Assembly (NCBI RefSeq): GCF_036898095.1
Contig: NC_090728.1
Coordinates: 88,731,014-88,795,013, forward strand
From: Palaemon carinicauda
Lineage: Eukaryota > Arthropoda > Malacostraca > Decapoda > Palaemonidae
DNA: 64,000 nucleotides
Direction: 5' to 3'
Shown here: positions 54,473-64,000 of the stretch, piece by piece
How positions within the stretch are numbered: the stretch's first letter is position 1
How the letters are laid out: every line of letters starts with the position of its first letter
The notes under the pieces: model-generated
Seen by the model: the letters and a program-made list of their open reading frames with translations, nothing else
What the model was told of the DNA's origin: nothing
Databases searched by the model: none
Program-made: the position numbers and the translations under genes

Positions 54473-56173
54473 AGTGCTTCCGGTGGGAGGAAGACTCCGC
54501 CACTTTCAGGATCGCTGGACCTTCGATCCTTGGGCACACAGCATCATCAAGAAGGGACTGGGTTGGAGCTGGACACAACCACTCCCAACCTTCCACCAAT
54601 TCTTCCAGCCATCAACCCCCCTCTTGGAAGAATATGTCCTAGAACTCTTGAACAAGAAGGTGATCAAGAGGGTAAAGTCCACCAGGTTCCAGGGAAGACT
54701 GTTTTGTGTTCCCAAGAAGGACTCAGACAAACTCAGAGTCATTCTCGACTTGTCACCCCTCAACAAGTTCATTGCGAACAACAAATTCACGATGCTGACT
54801 CTTCAACAAATAAGAGCCCTACTACCTAACAAGGCCTACACGGTCTCAATAGACCTGGCGGATGCCTACTGGCACATCCCAATGAACCACCACGCTTCCT
54901 CCTACCTAGGATTCCGGCTCCATCGAAGAAGCTACGCCTTCAGAGTCATGCCCTTCGGGCTCAACGTGGCTCCGAGAATCTTCACCAAGCTAGCAGACAC
55001 GATCGTCCACCAGCTACGCCTTCAGGGCGTCAAAGTGATGGCCTACCTCGACGACTGGCTGGTCTGGTCGACTTCGCCAGAAAAATGTTTGAAAGCTTGC
55101 AGCAAAGTAACCCAGTTCCTGGAACATCTGGGTTTCAAAATAAACACCAAGAAGTCTCGCCTCGCTCCAGCTCAGAAGTTCCAATGGTTAGGAATCCATT
55201 GGGATCTTCAATCACACTGCCTTTCCATTCCACTAAAGAAAAGGAAAGAAATAGCAGGGTCTGTCAGAAGACTTCTCAAATCCAAACGGATCTCAAGACG
55301 ACAGCAGGAGCAAATTTTCGGCTCACTACAGTTCACCTCAGTGACAAACCCAGTGCTACGAGCACAGCAAAAGGATGCATTAGAAGTCTGGAAACGAAAC
55401 GCATCCGTCGCTCGAAGAGATCTCAAGAGACCCCTACCGAACAGGCTTCTCTCCGTGCTAAGCCCGTGGTCAGAAGCAAGGACCTTGAAAAGATCCATCC
55501 CTCTCCAACCTCCACCTCCATCGATCAACATCCACACGGACGCTTCTCTGGAGGGTTGGGGGGCCACTCCCATCAACGGCAAGTTCAAGGAACATGGTCT
55601 CCCCTATTCAAGACGTTTCACGTCGACATCTTGGAGGCCATGGCGGTTCTTCTCACCCTGAAGAAATTATCCCCGCGTCCTTCGATACACATCCGTCTAA
55701 CTCTGGACAGCTCAGTAGTAGTCAGATGTCTCAATCGTCAGGGCTCGACATCGCCCCACTTAAATCAGGTGCTATTACCCATCTTCCGCCTAGCGGACAG
55801 GGAGAAGTGGCACCTGTCTGCAGTTCACCTACAAGGATTCCGCAACGTGACGGCGGACGCTCTATTGAGGACAAGCCCCATAGAGTCGGAATAGTCCCTA
55901 GATGCAAGATCATTCTCCTTCATCTCTCGTCAAGTCCCGGAACTACAGATCGACCTCTTCGTGATGAGCGACAACAAGCAACTTCCTCGATATGTGGCCC
56001 CTTACGAGGACCCCAAAGCGGAAGCAGTGGACGCCATGTCCCTGGACTGGAACAGATGGTCCAAGATTTACCTGTTCCCTCCACCCAACCTTCTGCTGAA
56101 AGTCCTCTCCATACTGAGAACCTTCAAAGGGACAGCAGCCCTAGTGGCTCCCAAATGGCCCCTGAGCAATTAG
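54441..56173 (+). pseudogene. reverse transcriptase-RNase H (DIRS copy E)
   Basis: RT is fully open with FQGRLFCVPKKDSDKLRVIL, SIDLADAYWHIPM, MPFGLNVAPRIFTKLADTIV and YLDD near 55042-55053. The RT-RNase H connection, interrupted in C and D, is intact here (SKRISRRQQEQIFGSLQF). A single base is missing near 55559 within EGWGGH of RNase H, and the reading continues one frame over to TAG 55892-55894, where ESEW has lost its tryptophan. A last piece holds QLPRYVAPYEDPKAEAVDAM and stops at TAG 56171-56173. Confidence 0.88.
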
Positions 56174-57276
56174 TTCCCCCTAGTCCTGGAGCTACAGCCC
56201 AAGCTGATCCCTCTGCCGGGCCCAGTTTTCTCCCAACAGGTGCAGAAGTCGACTGTCTTCGCTTCATCAAAGAAAGTCAAGGATCTTCATCTCATGATTT
56301 TCTCTCCCTAGCCGTGAAGAAAAGTTTTGGGATCTCGAAGAAAAGTTTGGACTTCCTGGAGGAATACAAAACAAAGTCTACCAGAAGGCAATATGAATCA
56401 TCCTGGAAGAAGTGGGTATCCTTCGTCAAGGCAAAAAATCCTACGGAAATCTCCATAGATTTTTGCATGTCCTTCTTTATTCATCTTCATGGACAAGGCT
56501 TGGCAGCCAATACGATTTCCACTTGCAAATCGGCCTTGACCAGACCACTTCTATACGCCTTCCAAATAGATTTATCCAGCGAAATCTTCAATAAACTCCC
56601 GAAGGCGTGTGCTAGACTCCGTCCAGCACCTCCACCGAAACCCATCACCTGGTCCCTGGATAAGGTGCTTCATTTTGCCTCTAGCCTGGACAATGATTCT
56701 TGCCCTCTGAAAGACTTGACTCAAAAAGTGATCTTCCTTTTTGCTCTCGCCTCGGGAGCCCGAGTCAGTGAAATAGTGGCATTATCAAGAGAAGAGGGCC
56801 AGATACAGTTCGCCGACATGGGGGAACTTACCCTCTTCCCCGATCCCACGTTTCTCACTAAAAATGAACTTCCCACCAAAAGATGGGGCCCTTGGAGAAT
56901 CTGCCCCCTGAAGGGAGATGTCTCTCTTTGCCCAGTGGAGAATCTTAAGGTCTATCTTCGAAGAACTTCTGACTTTGGTGAAGGACAGCTTTTCAAAGGA
57001 GAAACGTCGGGCAGTGACCTGTCACTAAAACAACTTAGAGCGAAAATCACCTACTTTATTCGCAGAGCGGATCCTGACAGTACACCCGCAGGTCACGATC
57101 CCAGGAAAGTCGCCTCTTCCCTAAATTTCTTCCAAGGAATGGACTTGGAAAGCCTCTGATCCTTCACAGGCTGCTGGAAGTCCCCTAGAGTGTTCTTCAA
57201 ACACTATTCGAAGCAGGTGCAAGAAGTCAAGAGATTCGTGGTGGCAGCAGGTAGCGTGATGAAACCTGCTGTTTAG
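55594..57276 (+). pseudogene. tyrosine recombinase (DIRS copy E), nonsense before the tyrosine
   Basis: The frame is open from 55594 to TGA 57157-57159. It holds STRRQYESSWKKWVSFVKAK, ASGARVSEIVALSREEG (first R) and HDPRKVASS (H and R). The TGA replaces the lysine of ESLKSFTG, so the catalytic tyrosine (FFKHYSKQ, about 57195-57220) would not be made. The tail reads to TAG near 57276. TGCTGG appears where relatives have TGG, a 3-base insertion. Confidence 0.85.
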
Positions 57277-57608
57277 TGCTGCGTAGGACAGTGAGTTTTT
57301 CGGGACTTTAACTCAAACGGGTGCCTGTGTTGACCCTAGTGCGATACATAGTGATTTCAAGGGACACTTAGTGTCACTAATGGACTGTCCTTTACCAAGG
57401 TGAAATGACATAATCCTTACACGTGTGCCACATGTTCTTGGACATAAAGTGTATTATGATTTAAAAGACTGGCGTTCCTCAGGAACTAGTGATTACAGGA
57501 AAGAATGTTTCCCTTTCAGATTCTGCATCACCGTCTTATTACTATATCTATGTCTATTATCGTATTTTATTATTGTACATAATTTTCCATATTTCCATGC
57601 AAATTTCA

Positions 57609-57614
57609 AATAAA
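57609..57614 (+). terminator. polyadenylation signal AATAAA (copy E)
   Basis: Conserved context: AATATTTATTTTATTTACC and ATGCGTCTCATTTCGCTCC follow it. Confidence 0.65.
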
Positions 57615-58047
57615 ATATTTATTTTATTTACCATATGCGTCTCATTTCGCTCCTATTTTTTACATGAAAATATATTGCTGTTCTTGTTTTATTGAACCTA
57701 CTCTAGAGTTTATTATGATTAGTATACCTACTATCTTATATACACTCACCTAACGGTATAAATTTTTTCCTACACAAATATTTACCCTTCTGATCTGTCT
57801 TGAGACCGGCACGATTTCTTATCCAGGTGAGTCTTTCCTCGTCAGATTACTTCGAAATATTCCTCTTGTCCTACTAGGACCTTCCTCGCCAGGGGGGCGG
57901 GATGCCAGGTCAGTGTAATGCCTCTGGTAGTGACATTTAACGGAGATGTCACGGTCACTTTGGTCACCAGACCACATGAATGTTAATCGGAGTACAAGGC
58001 ACTTGAAATGGGAACAAATCCACGATACATTAATTCTCTAGTACACT

Positions 58048-58141
58048 TCCATCAGGACGACATGGCTTGAGCCCAAAAAACGGATTTTGAGCGAAGCGAA
58101 AAATCTATTTTTGGGTGAGATGGCCATGTCGTCCAGATGGA
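58048..58141. repeat. internal complementary region (copy E)
   Basis: TCCATCAGGACGACATGGCT, TGAGCCCAAAA, then CGGATTTTGAGCGAAGCG and TTTTTGGGTGAGATGGCC: the joined ends of the element in reverse complement. It is the cleanest example besides copy C. Confidence 0.9.
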
Positions 58142-58220
58142 CCCGCCCAACTGTTCCAGTTCAGCCTGCCAGGCCCCTCCCTGCTGTATTGCATTGCGGA
58201 GGCTGGTAGTGAGCTAGAAC

Positions 58221-58603
58221 GGAATGAGGACGGACATGACGTCACACAAGTATGGCGCTGGTTTGTTTACGTTGCGAGTATCGTAACAGTGACGAAGGTA
58301 GGGTAACTTTGGAACGGCACCTCAGTTACCTCACCACATTTCCCCCTCGAAGCGTAAACGCTAGGTGGGGTGCAGATGGCCATGAGACGTGTTAATGCAT
58401 GCGTTCCCTGTTATACGATATTCTAAAGGGAAACCCTCAGAGTACTCGTTCCAGAAGTTAGAATTCTGTGAAAACTTTAGTTTAATTCTCTGGGAATATT
58501 ATGGTAGTCATATATATCCAAAGGAAGCTACGGAAGGAACCCTCCATCAGGACGACATGGCCATCTCACCCAAAAATAATTTTTCGCTTCCCTCAAAATC
58601 CGT
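58221..58603 (+). repeat. right inverted terminal repeat of copy E
   Basis: Starts GGAATGAGGACGGACATGAC and runs to CCTCAAAATCCGTT; inverse of 49671-50030. Confidence 0.9.
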
Positions 58604-59160
58604 TTTTTGGGCTCAAGTCATGTCGTCCTGATGGAAGCTTCCTATTGGCAGCTTTCTAAGGGATATTTGGCTACAGTGATACTCCCAGAGAATTGACCAT
58701 AGGTCTCCAGAATTCTATCTTCTGGCATGAGTATCCTAAAAATTTTTCTTAAGGATATCGCATAATATTAGGGGAAATATTTCTTGATACGACACATGGC
58801 AATCTTCACTCCGAATAGAGTTTTCGCTCTGAGGGGGAAGAGTGGTGAAATTGAAGGGGAGCCGTCATCAAGGTTACCCTTTTCCCGTACTACTACAGGG
58901 TCCAAAATGGCCACCCATTCCTTGTTTTGTAGCGCTTTACGCACGGTGTACTCACGCTTGCTCTAGTGTTCTAGATCACTATTTCGAGGACTTTATCATG
59001 CATTCTCCAGCATCTTCTGCCTCTAGAAAGTTGAGTATTTAATCTTTCCTGTGTATAATTTTTAGCTCCCTTCTCACAGTTAAATTAGCATAATTTAGAT
59101 GTGTTTATCGGAGCATAGCCGGTAACCGGAAGCGCCATTTTGGACGCTGTCGTTTTGCCT
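58604..59160 (+). mobile_element. DIRS left-end fragment G
   Basis: TTTTTGGGCTCAAGTCATG opens a left terminal repeat of the copy-B subfamily (ATACTCCCAGAGAATTGACC, AGGTCTCCAGAATTCTATC, GAGTTTTCGCTCTGAGGGGG). It includes a candidate first-exon block at 58998-59030 (MHSPASSASRK, then TTGAGTATT) and about 130 bases of leader, then stops where fragment H begins. Confidence 0.85.
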
Positions 59161-59642
59161 TTTTTGGGTGAGATGGCCATGTCGTCCTGATGGAAGGTTC
59201 CTTCAGTAGCTTTCTTAGGGTATATATGACTACAGTAGATATTCCCAGAGAATTAAACTAAAGGTTTCACAGAATTCTAACTTCTGGCGCGAGTACCCTA
59301 AAGGTTTCCCTCTAGGATATCGTATATCAACAGGGGACGCATGCATTAACACGCCACATGGCTATCTGCACCCCACATAGCGTTTACGCTTCGAGGGGGA
59401 AAGGTGGCAAGATAACTGAGGAGCCGCTCCAAAGTTATCCTCCTTCGTTACTGTTACGGTACTCGCAATGTAAATAAAAGGCGGCCATAGCTGTCCGCCA
59501 TCCTGTGTGACGTCACATCCGTCCTCATTCCTCTCTCTGTAGCTTTCTACAACGGTTGGTTTATCCCAGTGATCTCGCTTTATCCCTTGCATCCTTCGTC
59601 ATGTCGCAACCTTCGGCCTCTCCTTCTTCTGGAAAGTTGAGT
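59161..59642 (+). mobile_element. DIRS left-end fragment H
   Basis: It opens TTTTTGGGTGAGATGGCC, which is the form seen at right ends, but continues as a left region of the C-F subfamily through GTCCTCATTCC and a candidate first-exon block at 59601-59636 (MSQPSASPSSGK, then TTGAGTA). There it is cut by the sequence at 59643. Confidence 0.8.
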
Positions 59643-59800
59643 ACAGTGAGCCCTCGCTACTTCGCGGTTCGACCATCGCGGATTCACCACTTCGCGGGTT
59701 TTTTCATAACCCATATATATATACATATCGCGGATTTTCCGGAAATTTCGAAAATACCGCAATATCTGAAGACCCCAAATACGATATTTCGTTACCTGTA
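59643..59800 (+). mobile_element. fragment with a pogo/Tigger-like terminal repeat
   Basis: Right after a TA dinucleotide comes CAGTGAGCCCTCGCTACTTC then GCGGTTCGACCATCGCGGA. CAGT starts, a TA target and GCGG-rich ends are typical of pogo-like DNA transposons. No second terminal repeat and no transposase are visible, so it is a fragment or a short non-autonomous copy. Confidence 0.5.
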
Positions 59801-60140
59801 ATTCCATTAATACTGTAATTAGTAATATCTGCTCTTACTGATTGTTCATTGCATTACATATGACATATAATTCAGCACAGAAAGAAATAAAACACGAAAA
59901 GAGAATGTGATCATACGATAATTCAGTACTGTATACAGTACGTAGTAAAATTAAATCGAACATGAAACGCAAATCAGATGCAGTCATACCATATTAGAAT
60001 GGTGTAAGGCTGCTGATGGCTACTACTGTACTACAAATGTAATGGATGTGCATCTTTTCCATGAATCTTTCGTATGTATACGTACGTAGTACTGCATCCA
60101 ATAATATTCTTTGATGCAAAAATCACATCTCGAATAAGCA

Positions 60141-60202
<62 letters not shown>

Positions 60203-60255
60203 ATCCTACAACAAAACAAGCGTAAAATAGTGTACGTAAAGCTGTATTATTATTA
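59801..60255. other. AT-rich filler with a (GA)n microsatellite
   Basis: No gene. A perfect palindrome TACTGTATACAGTA lies near 59928-59941. About 27 GA units occupy 60145-60199, and a short TAT-repeat precedes DIRS copy F. Confidence 0.8.
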
Positions 60256-60610
60256 TTTTTGGGCTCAAGCCATGGCGTCCTGATGGAAAGTTCCTTTTTG
60301 GTAGCTTCCTTGGGTATATAACTACTAAGATATTCCCAGAGAATTTAACCACAGGTTATCACAGAATTCTAACTTCTGGAGCGAGTATCCTAAAAGTTTC
60401 CCTTTAAGACATCGTATATCAACAGGGAACGCATGTATTAACGCGCCACATACCTATCTGCACCCCATACAGAGTTAACACTTCGATATGGAGAGACGGA
60501 GAATAGCTGGGGAGCTGTTCCACAGCTAATCTCGTCCGTGGCTACTTTTGGTACTCGAGACGTAAACAAACGGGCGCCATTGCTAAATGACGTCACGTCC
60601 GTCCTCATCC
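60256..60610 (+). repeat. left inverted terminal repeat of copy F
   Basis: Matches 31644-31998 with few differences. The partner on the right lies outside the window. Confidence 0.88.
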
Positions 60611-60679
60611 TTCGTTTAGTAGCTTGCCTTACTAGTCGGACTTTTCCCTGTGTGATCTTTATCGACTTGCATCTTAGCC

Positions 60680-60715
60680 ATGTCTCTACCCTCGGCCTCG
60701 CCTTCTTCTGGAAAG
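60680..60715 (+). other. conserved ATG block, candidate first gag exon (copy F)
   Basis: ATG at 60680 reads MSLPSASPSSGK, then TTGAGTACA. Confidence 0.5.
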
Positions 60716-62925
60716 TTGAGTACAAGGTTCCAGTATTGTTTAAATAAGCTCTGACCGTAAAGTAACTTTTACTTTTCGAGATATTTGATGTTTTGTGGCA
60801 GAGCTGTGCATCGACCGGACCGGCCATTTTATGGTGTCGCTGTTGTTTTGCATGCCTTATTTAGATAGCCTCAACAGCGTTTTCCGGCCTCATTAACTAA
60901 ACGATACTATTAGTTATTTAGTCTTCATAGCTAGGAACTTTTATATCGTGTTTTGACGCTTTATTATCGTTCATCAACTGACCCCATACCAGTTGGCTAG
61001 TCTAGCCCCTAGGCCAGAGCGCCTATATCAGTGTTCATGCATGATATTTATCAGTGATCCTAGGTTTATTTATGAAGATAGTGGCATTATTTTACAATAC
61101 TGTTGACTGTGATGCAAGTGTTTTCGCCTTCAGGGACCATATAGGGGATAGGTTAGTTAGTGTGCCTTTCTAACCTAACCTACAAGTAGGACCCCTATAT
61201 GCTTCCTTCATCCCCTGCCTTAGGGCATCCCCTCTGTGCAGCCTTGCTCCCCCTACCACGTAAGGGGATCAGGCTCTTATCAGAGTATATATCGCTTCTC
61301 TGTCCCCCCCTAAGGAAATGATCCCCCCTTAAGGTGGCGTCCGAGAATGAGGAACGGCTAGTCCGTCCTCTATTGCTGGGGCTAGGTCTCCGACCTTCCC
61401 TGCAATAGCGATATGTCTTCCATCCTTCCTGGTTCAGGGTGTAACCTCCCTGCTCTAGGTTAGGTTTTGGGGGAGTTAGCTCTGTACCTTGCTGAAACGA
61501 TACCCATGCACCGTTTCAGACAGGCTGCCTTACCTTAGGCTAGGGAGTGTCCTCCCTTCCTCGGTGGCCGCTCTGGTACAGAACCTCCTCCACAGAAGAC
61601 CCTTCTCTTCTCCCCTCCCCACCTATCTCTTGTATGGCCTAGCCTATACTTAGGTTAGTCTATACCCATCTGTCCCCTGTCCTACAACTCCTCCTTAGGG
61701 TGGAGTGATAGGGCTTCCTTGAGCTCCTGTGTGCAGTCCGCTCTGGTACATATACCCTTCATAGTGTCCTATGGGGTTAGCCACTGGATGCGTTCTGTCT
61801 GCAGAGGTTCTCCCCCCCCCCCTCTTGGGTGTTCCCTGCCCTCCCTTGGGCTCCCTTAGCTCCCGGTCCTCTGCGGCCCCTGCTTCTGGGTGATAGGGCT
61901 AGCCTCTATCATGGGTACACCCACTCAGGTGGGATGTCTTGGGGTCCGTGGCCAGACCCCTACATCCTTCCTTCTGTCTCTTTCACTATCCTGGTGCCGG
62001 TCCCTTGCCACCTCCACTGTCGGTGATACCCACCTCCTACCTTGGTGACTTATCCCTTGCCCTCTGGGCCGCCAGCCCTCCGTGTGCCGGGGGACTGCCG
62101 CCTGCTGCCGGTGCCTAGCCGATGGCCTTCCCTCTTTCCTCATAGCTTCGGTCGTCCGTCCACCGGCCGGCCCCCGGAGTGCCGGCATCCGCTGCCAGCA
62201 GTCCGGTTCTGCTATAACCATCCTTGTTCCTGTCACCAAGCCGGCAACCTCCGGCTGCCGGAGTCTCCGCTCCCCACCGGCGTGCCGCCGGCCGCCACCC
62301 TGGTATTACTCTTGACTTCTATATTGTCTTCCCTAATGCCAGAAACTCTGCTGGACCGGCCTCCGGCGTGCCGGCGGTCTGCCGGAGCCTTCCGGAGGCG
62401 TCAAGGCGACTTGCACCCCCTTCTACTAGCTATCATCTGATGTTGATAGCCCTACATCGCAACCAGATGGTTTGATTACATAATTGATAGGTATTGCCTT
62501 ACCGTTCCATTAGTAACCATGCTGTCTTCTTGCATATCACAGATTTCCAGCATGCTACGTGTATCTTAGCACGGCCGGTTACCGGAAACCGTTACCCTAT
62601 GGGATCTTCTACGTTCCCAATCCTAGGGTCTGAGTGGCCTCAGTCCCAGTTCTATATCCTTGGCAATCCCCACTAGAATTCCCACTGCCTTCATGGCATG
62701 CTATGTTGAATTCTGCCCTGTGTCCTCGGTCACAACAAATTGCCTACGGATAAGGTTACGGTAACCGGCCGGGCGGGTTACACGGAGGATGTGTCTATCT
62801 CCTTCTTTTCCGCCCACTCTCTGAACGTCACAGTGTTTCTACCACTTAATATTAGGTTAAAGATTAATCATTTAATACTTAACCTTAAAATAGAAGTCAT
62901 CCTTATGACTCCCCCATACTCACGT
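60716..62925 (+). other. leader of copy F, probable intron
   Basis: Closely follows the copy C leader, including CCTAACCTA strings and a CCGG-rich part at 62080-62400. The GTATGT donor-like motif of C, D and E reads GGATGT here. Confidence 0.6.
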
Positions 62926-62941
62926 CCTCTTTCTCTTACAG
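62926..62941 (+). other. 3' splice acceptor before gag (copy F)
   Basis: TCCTCTTTCTCTTACAG before GAGGAG. Confidence 0.7.
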
Positions 62942-64000
62942 GAGGAGTACGTGAAGTGCGACCATGGCTTCTGTGGAGTGAAGCGCCCGCACTTTTATGG
63001 GCACACGGCGTGTAGGACTCACGCCCCTTGTGCAAACAAAAAAGGTGATCTGAAGATCTGGGACCAACTGAACTGTACGGTCTGCCAGGAACGCCTGGTT
63101 GAGGCGTTCAATAACCCTCCCTCAGCGGAGGTTAGGGACGCTTCTCGAGAGAAGCTACGCAAATGGGTGCGTGGCTTCCAGAAGAACGCCACTGGACCGT
63201 ACCTTGCCACCGAAGACTTGAGGGCCTTACTGTTCCCAAAGGCATCCCAAGACTCTGTGGTCCCCAAGGATCAGATCCCCACCGTCCAGATCACGGTGGA
63301 ACCCGATGTTGTCATGGCTCAGTCCATGCACGAGTGTCGCCTGGATACCGACAACGCGGAGCGTATGTCGGAAGTGTCGGAGACAACGGAGAGGAACCTC
63401 ATGGCCGAAGAATTGGACTATGAGTAGGACCAAGTGGAATACGCTGGGTCGGAGCAAGAGGTCGCTCCGCCTTCCACCACCACCCCAACTCCTACACCGA
63501 CGGAAGTATCACTCCCGTCTACCTCCGCCACCCCGGACCCCATCCCAACCAGCGCCCAGGAGATGTTTCAGATGCTCGAAGCCATCATGGACAAGAAACT
63601 CCGTGAGACACACGAATACATCAGGACCATGGGAAGTTCCAAGGAGCCGAAAAGGATTTCGGTTAAGGACCTCCCTGCATGCTCGCACGCCAACCCCTGG
63701 AGGTATGCCGAGCATATGCCGATCGCAACGGGCAGGATCTTCATCAGTGAGAAGGTCGGCTCGGTTGTCCTGGAAGAAGTGGAGTTCTTCCCAAGTTTTG
63801 AGGCTTACCCGGACTGTTACGTCCGGCTTCGATCCGAACCTGCCTCTAAAGAAGAGACCGAACCTAAGGAGGTGATAGTGTTCGATCTCCCGAAGGCCCA
63901 GGCTATGATGGCCAACACCCTTAAAAGTAGGGGTTTTACCTGCTCAAAGCTTCCGGCGTTGAGCAAGAAGCACCCTACCTACGTCGCACCTGATGATGCG
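62942..64000 (+). pseudogene. gag: gag, partial (DIRS copy F), one nonsense codon
   Basis: It opens GAGGAGTACGTG with no ATG. The cluster reads KCDHGFC, HFYGHTACRTHAPC, CTVC. WVRGFQKNATGPYLATEDLR follows. TAG at 63425-63427 takes the place of the glutamate codon GAA in DYEED; otherwise the frame stays open to the window edge through PWRYAEHMPIATGRIFISEK and KEETEPKEVIVFDLPKAQAM. The C-terminal third is outside the window. Confidence 0.87.

Larger units (their letters stand above)
49671..58603 (+). mobile_element. DIRS-type retrotransposon copy E, complete in structure, genes broken
   Basis: It is 8933 bp, from TTTTTGAGCTCAAGCCATG to ...CCCTCAAAATCCGTT. Terminal repeats lie at 49671-50030 and 58221-58603, with an internal complementary region at 58048-58141. 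All three genes are present but each carries stops or frameshifts. Its right end is joined directly to the left end of fragment G. Confidence 0.93.
60256..64000 (+). mobile_element. DIRS-type retrotransposon copy F, cut by window edge
   Basis: TTTTTGGGCTCAAGCCATGG opens a left terminal repeat (60256-60610) nearly identical to that of copy C. The first-exon block, a C-like leader, the acceptor and gag follow, and the window ends inside gag. Leader and gag resemble copy C more than D or E, so C and F are probably close relatives. Confidence 0.92.

Noticed and set aside
60031..60283. SLSLSL and RERERE frames near 60145-60199
   Set aside because: They are the (GA)n microsatellite read on both strands.

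Overview
This is a eukaryotic, intergenic-type window made almost entirely of retrotransposons. I found no host protein gene, tRNA, rRNA or CRISPR array. The abundance of DIRS-type (tyrosine-recombinase) retrotransposons, the Ty3/gypsy elements and the long (TA)n, (GA)n and (CA)n microsatellites suggest an arthropod, most likely a decapod crustacean, where DIRS elements are known to be common. That taxonomic call is an inference.

Layout. 1-7836 (minus): an old, decayed DIRS copy (A) running off the left edge, with part of its reverse transcriptase repeated four times in tandem. 7837-8728: two TA microsatellites around about 760 bp of low-information DNA. 8729-16295 (plus): a young Ty3/gypsy element with two 565-bp LTRs (about 10 differences), a gag with two zinc knuckles, a classical -1 slippery heptamer and a pol broken by one missing base. 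16354-22937 (minus): an older LTR element with 1.5-kb LTRs whose surviving pol pieces run protease, integrase, RNase H. This is the rare Gmr1-like order, and its Gag looks like a SCAN domain. 23006-64000: DIRS copies B (plus), C (plus), D (minus), E (plus), two left-end fragments G and H, and F (plus, cut by the right edge). B, C, D and E all sit in or beside one further LTR of the Gmr1-like family, which they split into fragments that still line up end to end.

How the DIRS parts work together. Each copy has inverted terminal repeats of about 350-390 bp, a leader of about 2 kb, and three overlapping frames: Gag, RT-RNase H(+1 relative to Gag) and tyrosine recombinase (-1 relative to RT). A polyadenylation signal follows, then an internal complementary region that is the reverse complement of the joined element ends, then the right inverted repeat. 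This is the DIRS1 plan, in which a circular DNA intermediate is inserted by the recombinase. C has open gag and recombinase frames and D an open recombinase frame, but every RT-RNase H here carries stops or frameshifts.

The most unusual signal is at the 5' end of the DIRS gag. In most copies that frame has no ATG; it begins at a strong 3' splice-acceptor sequence. About 2 kb upstream every copy with a readable leader, including old copy A, has a short conserved ATG reading block ending in AAG followed by TTGAGTA. This looks like a first coding exon, but its apparent donor site is not canonical.
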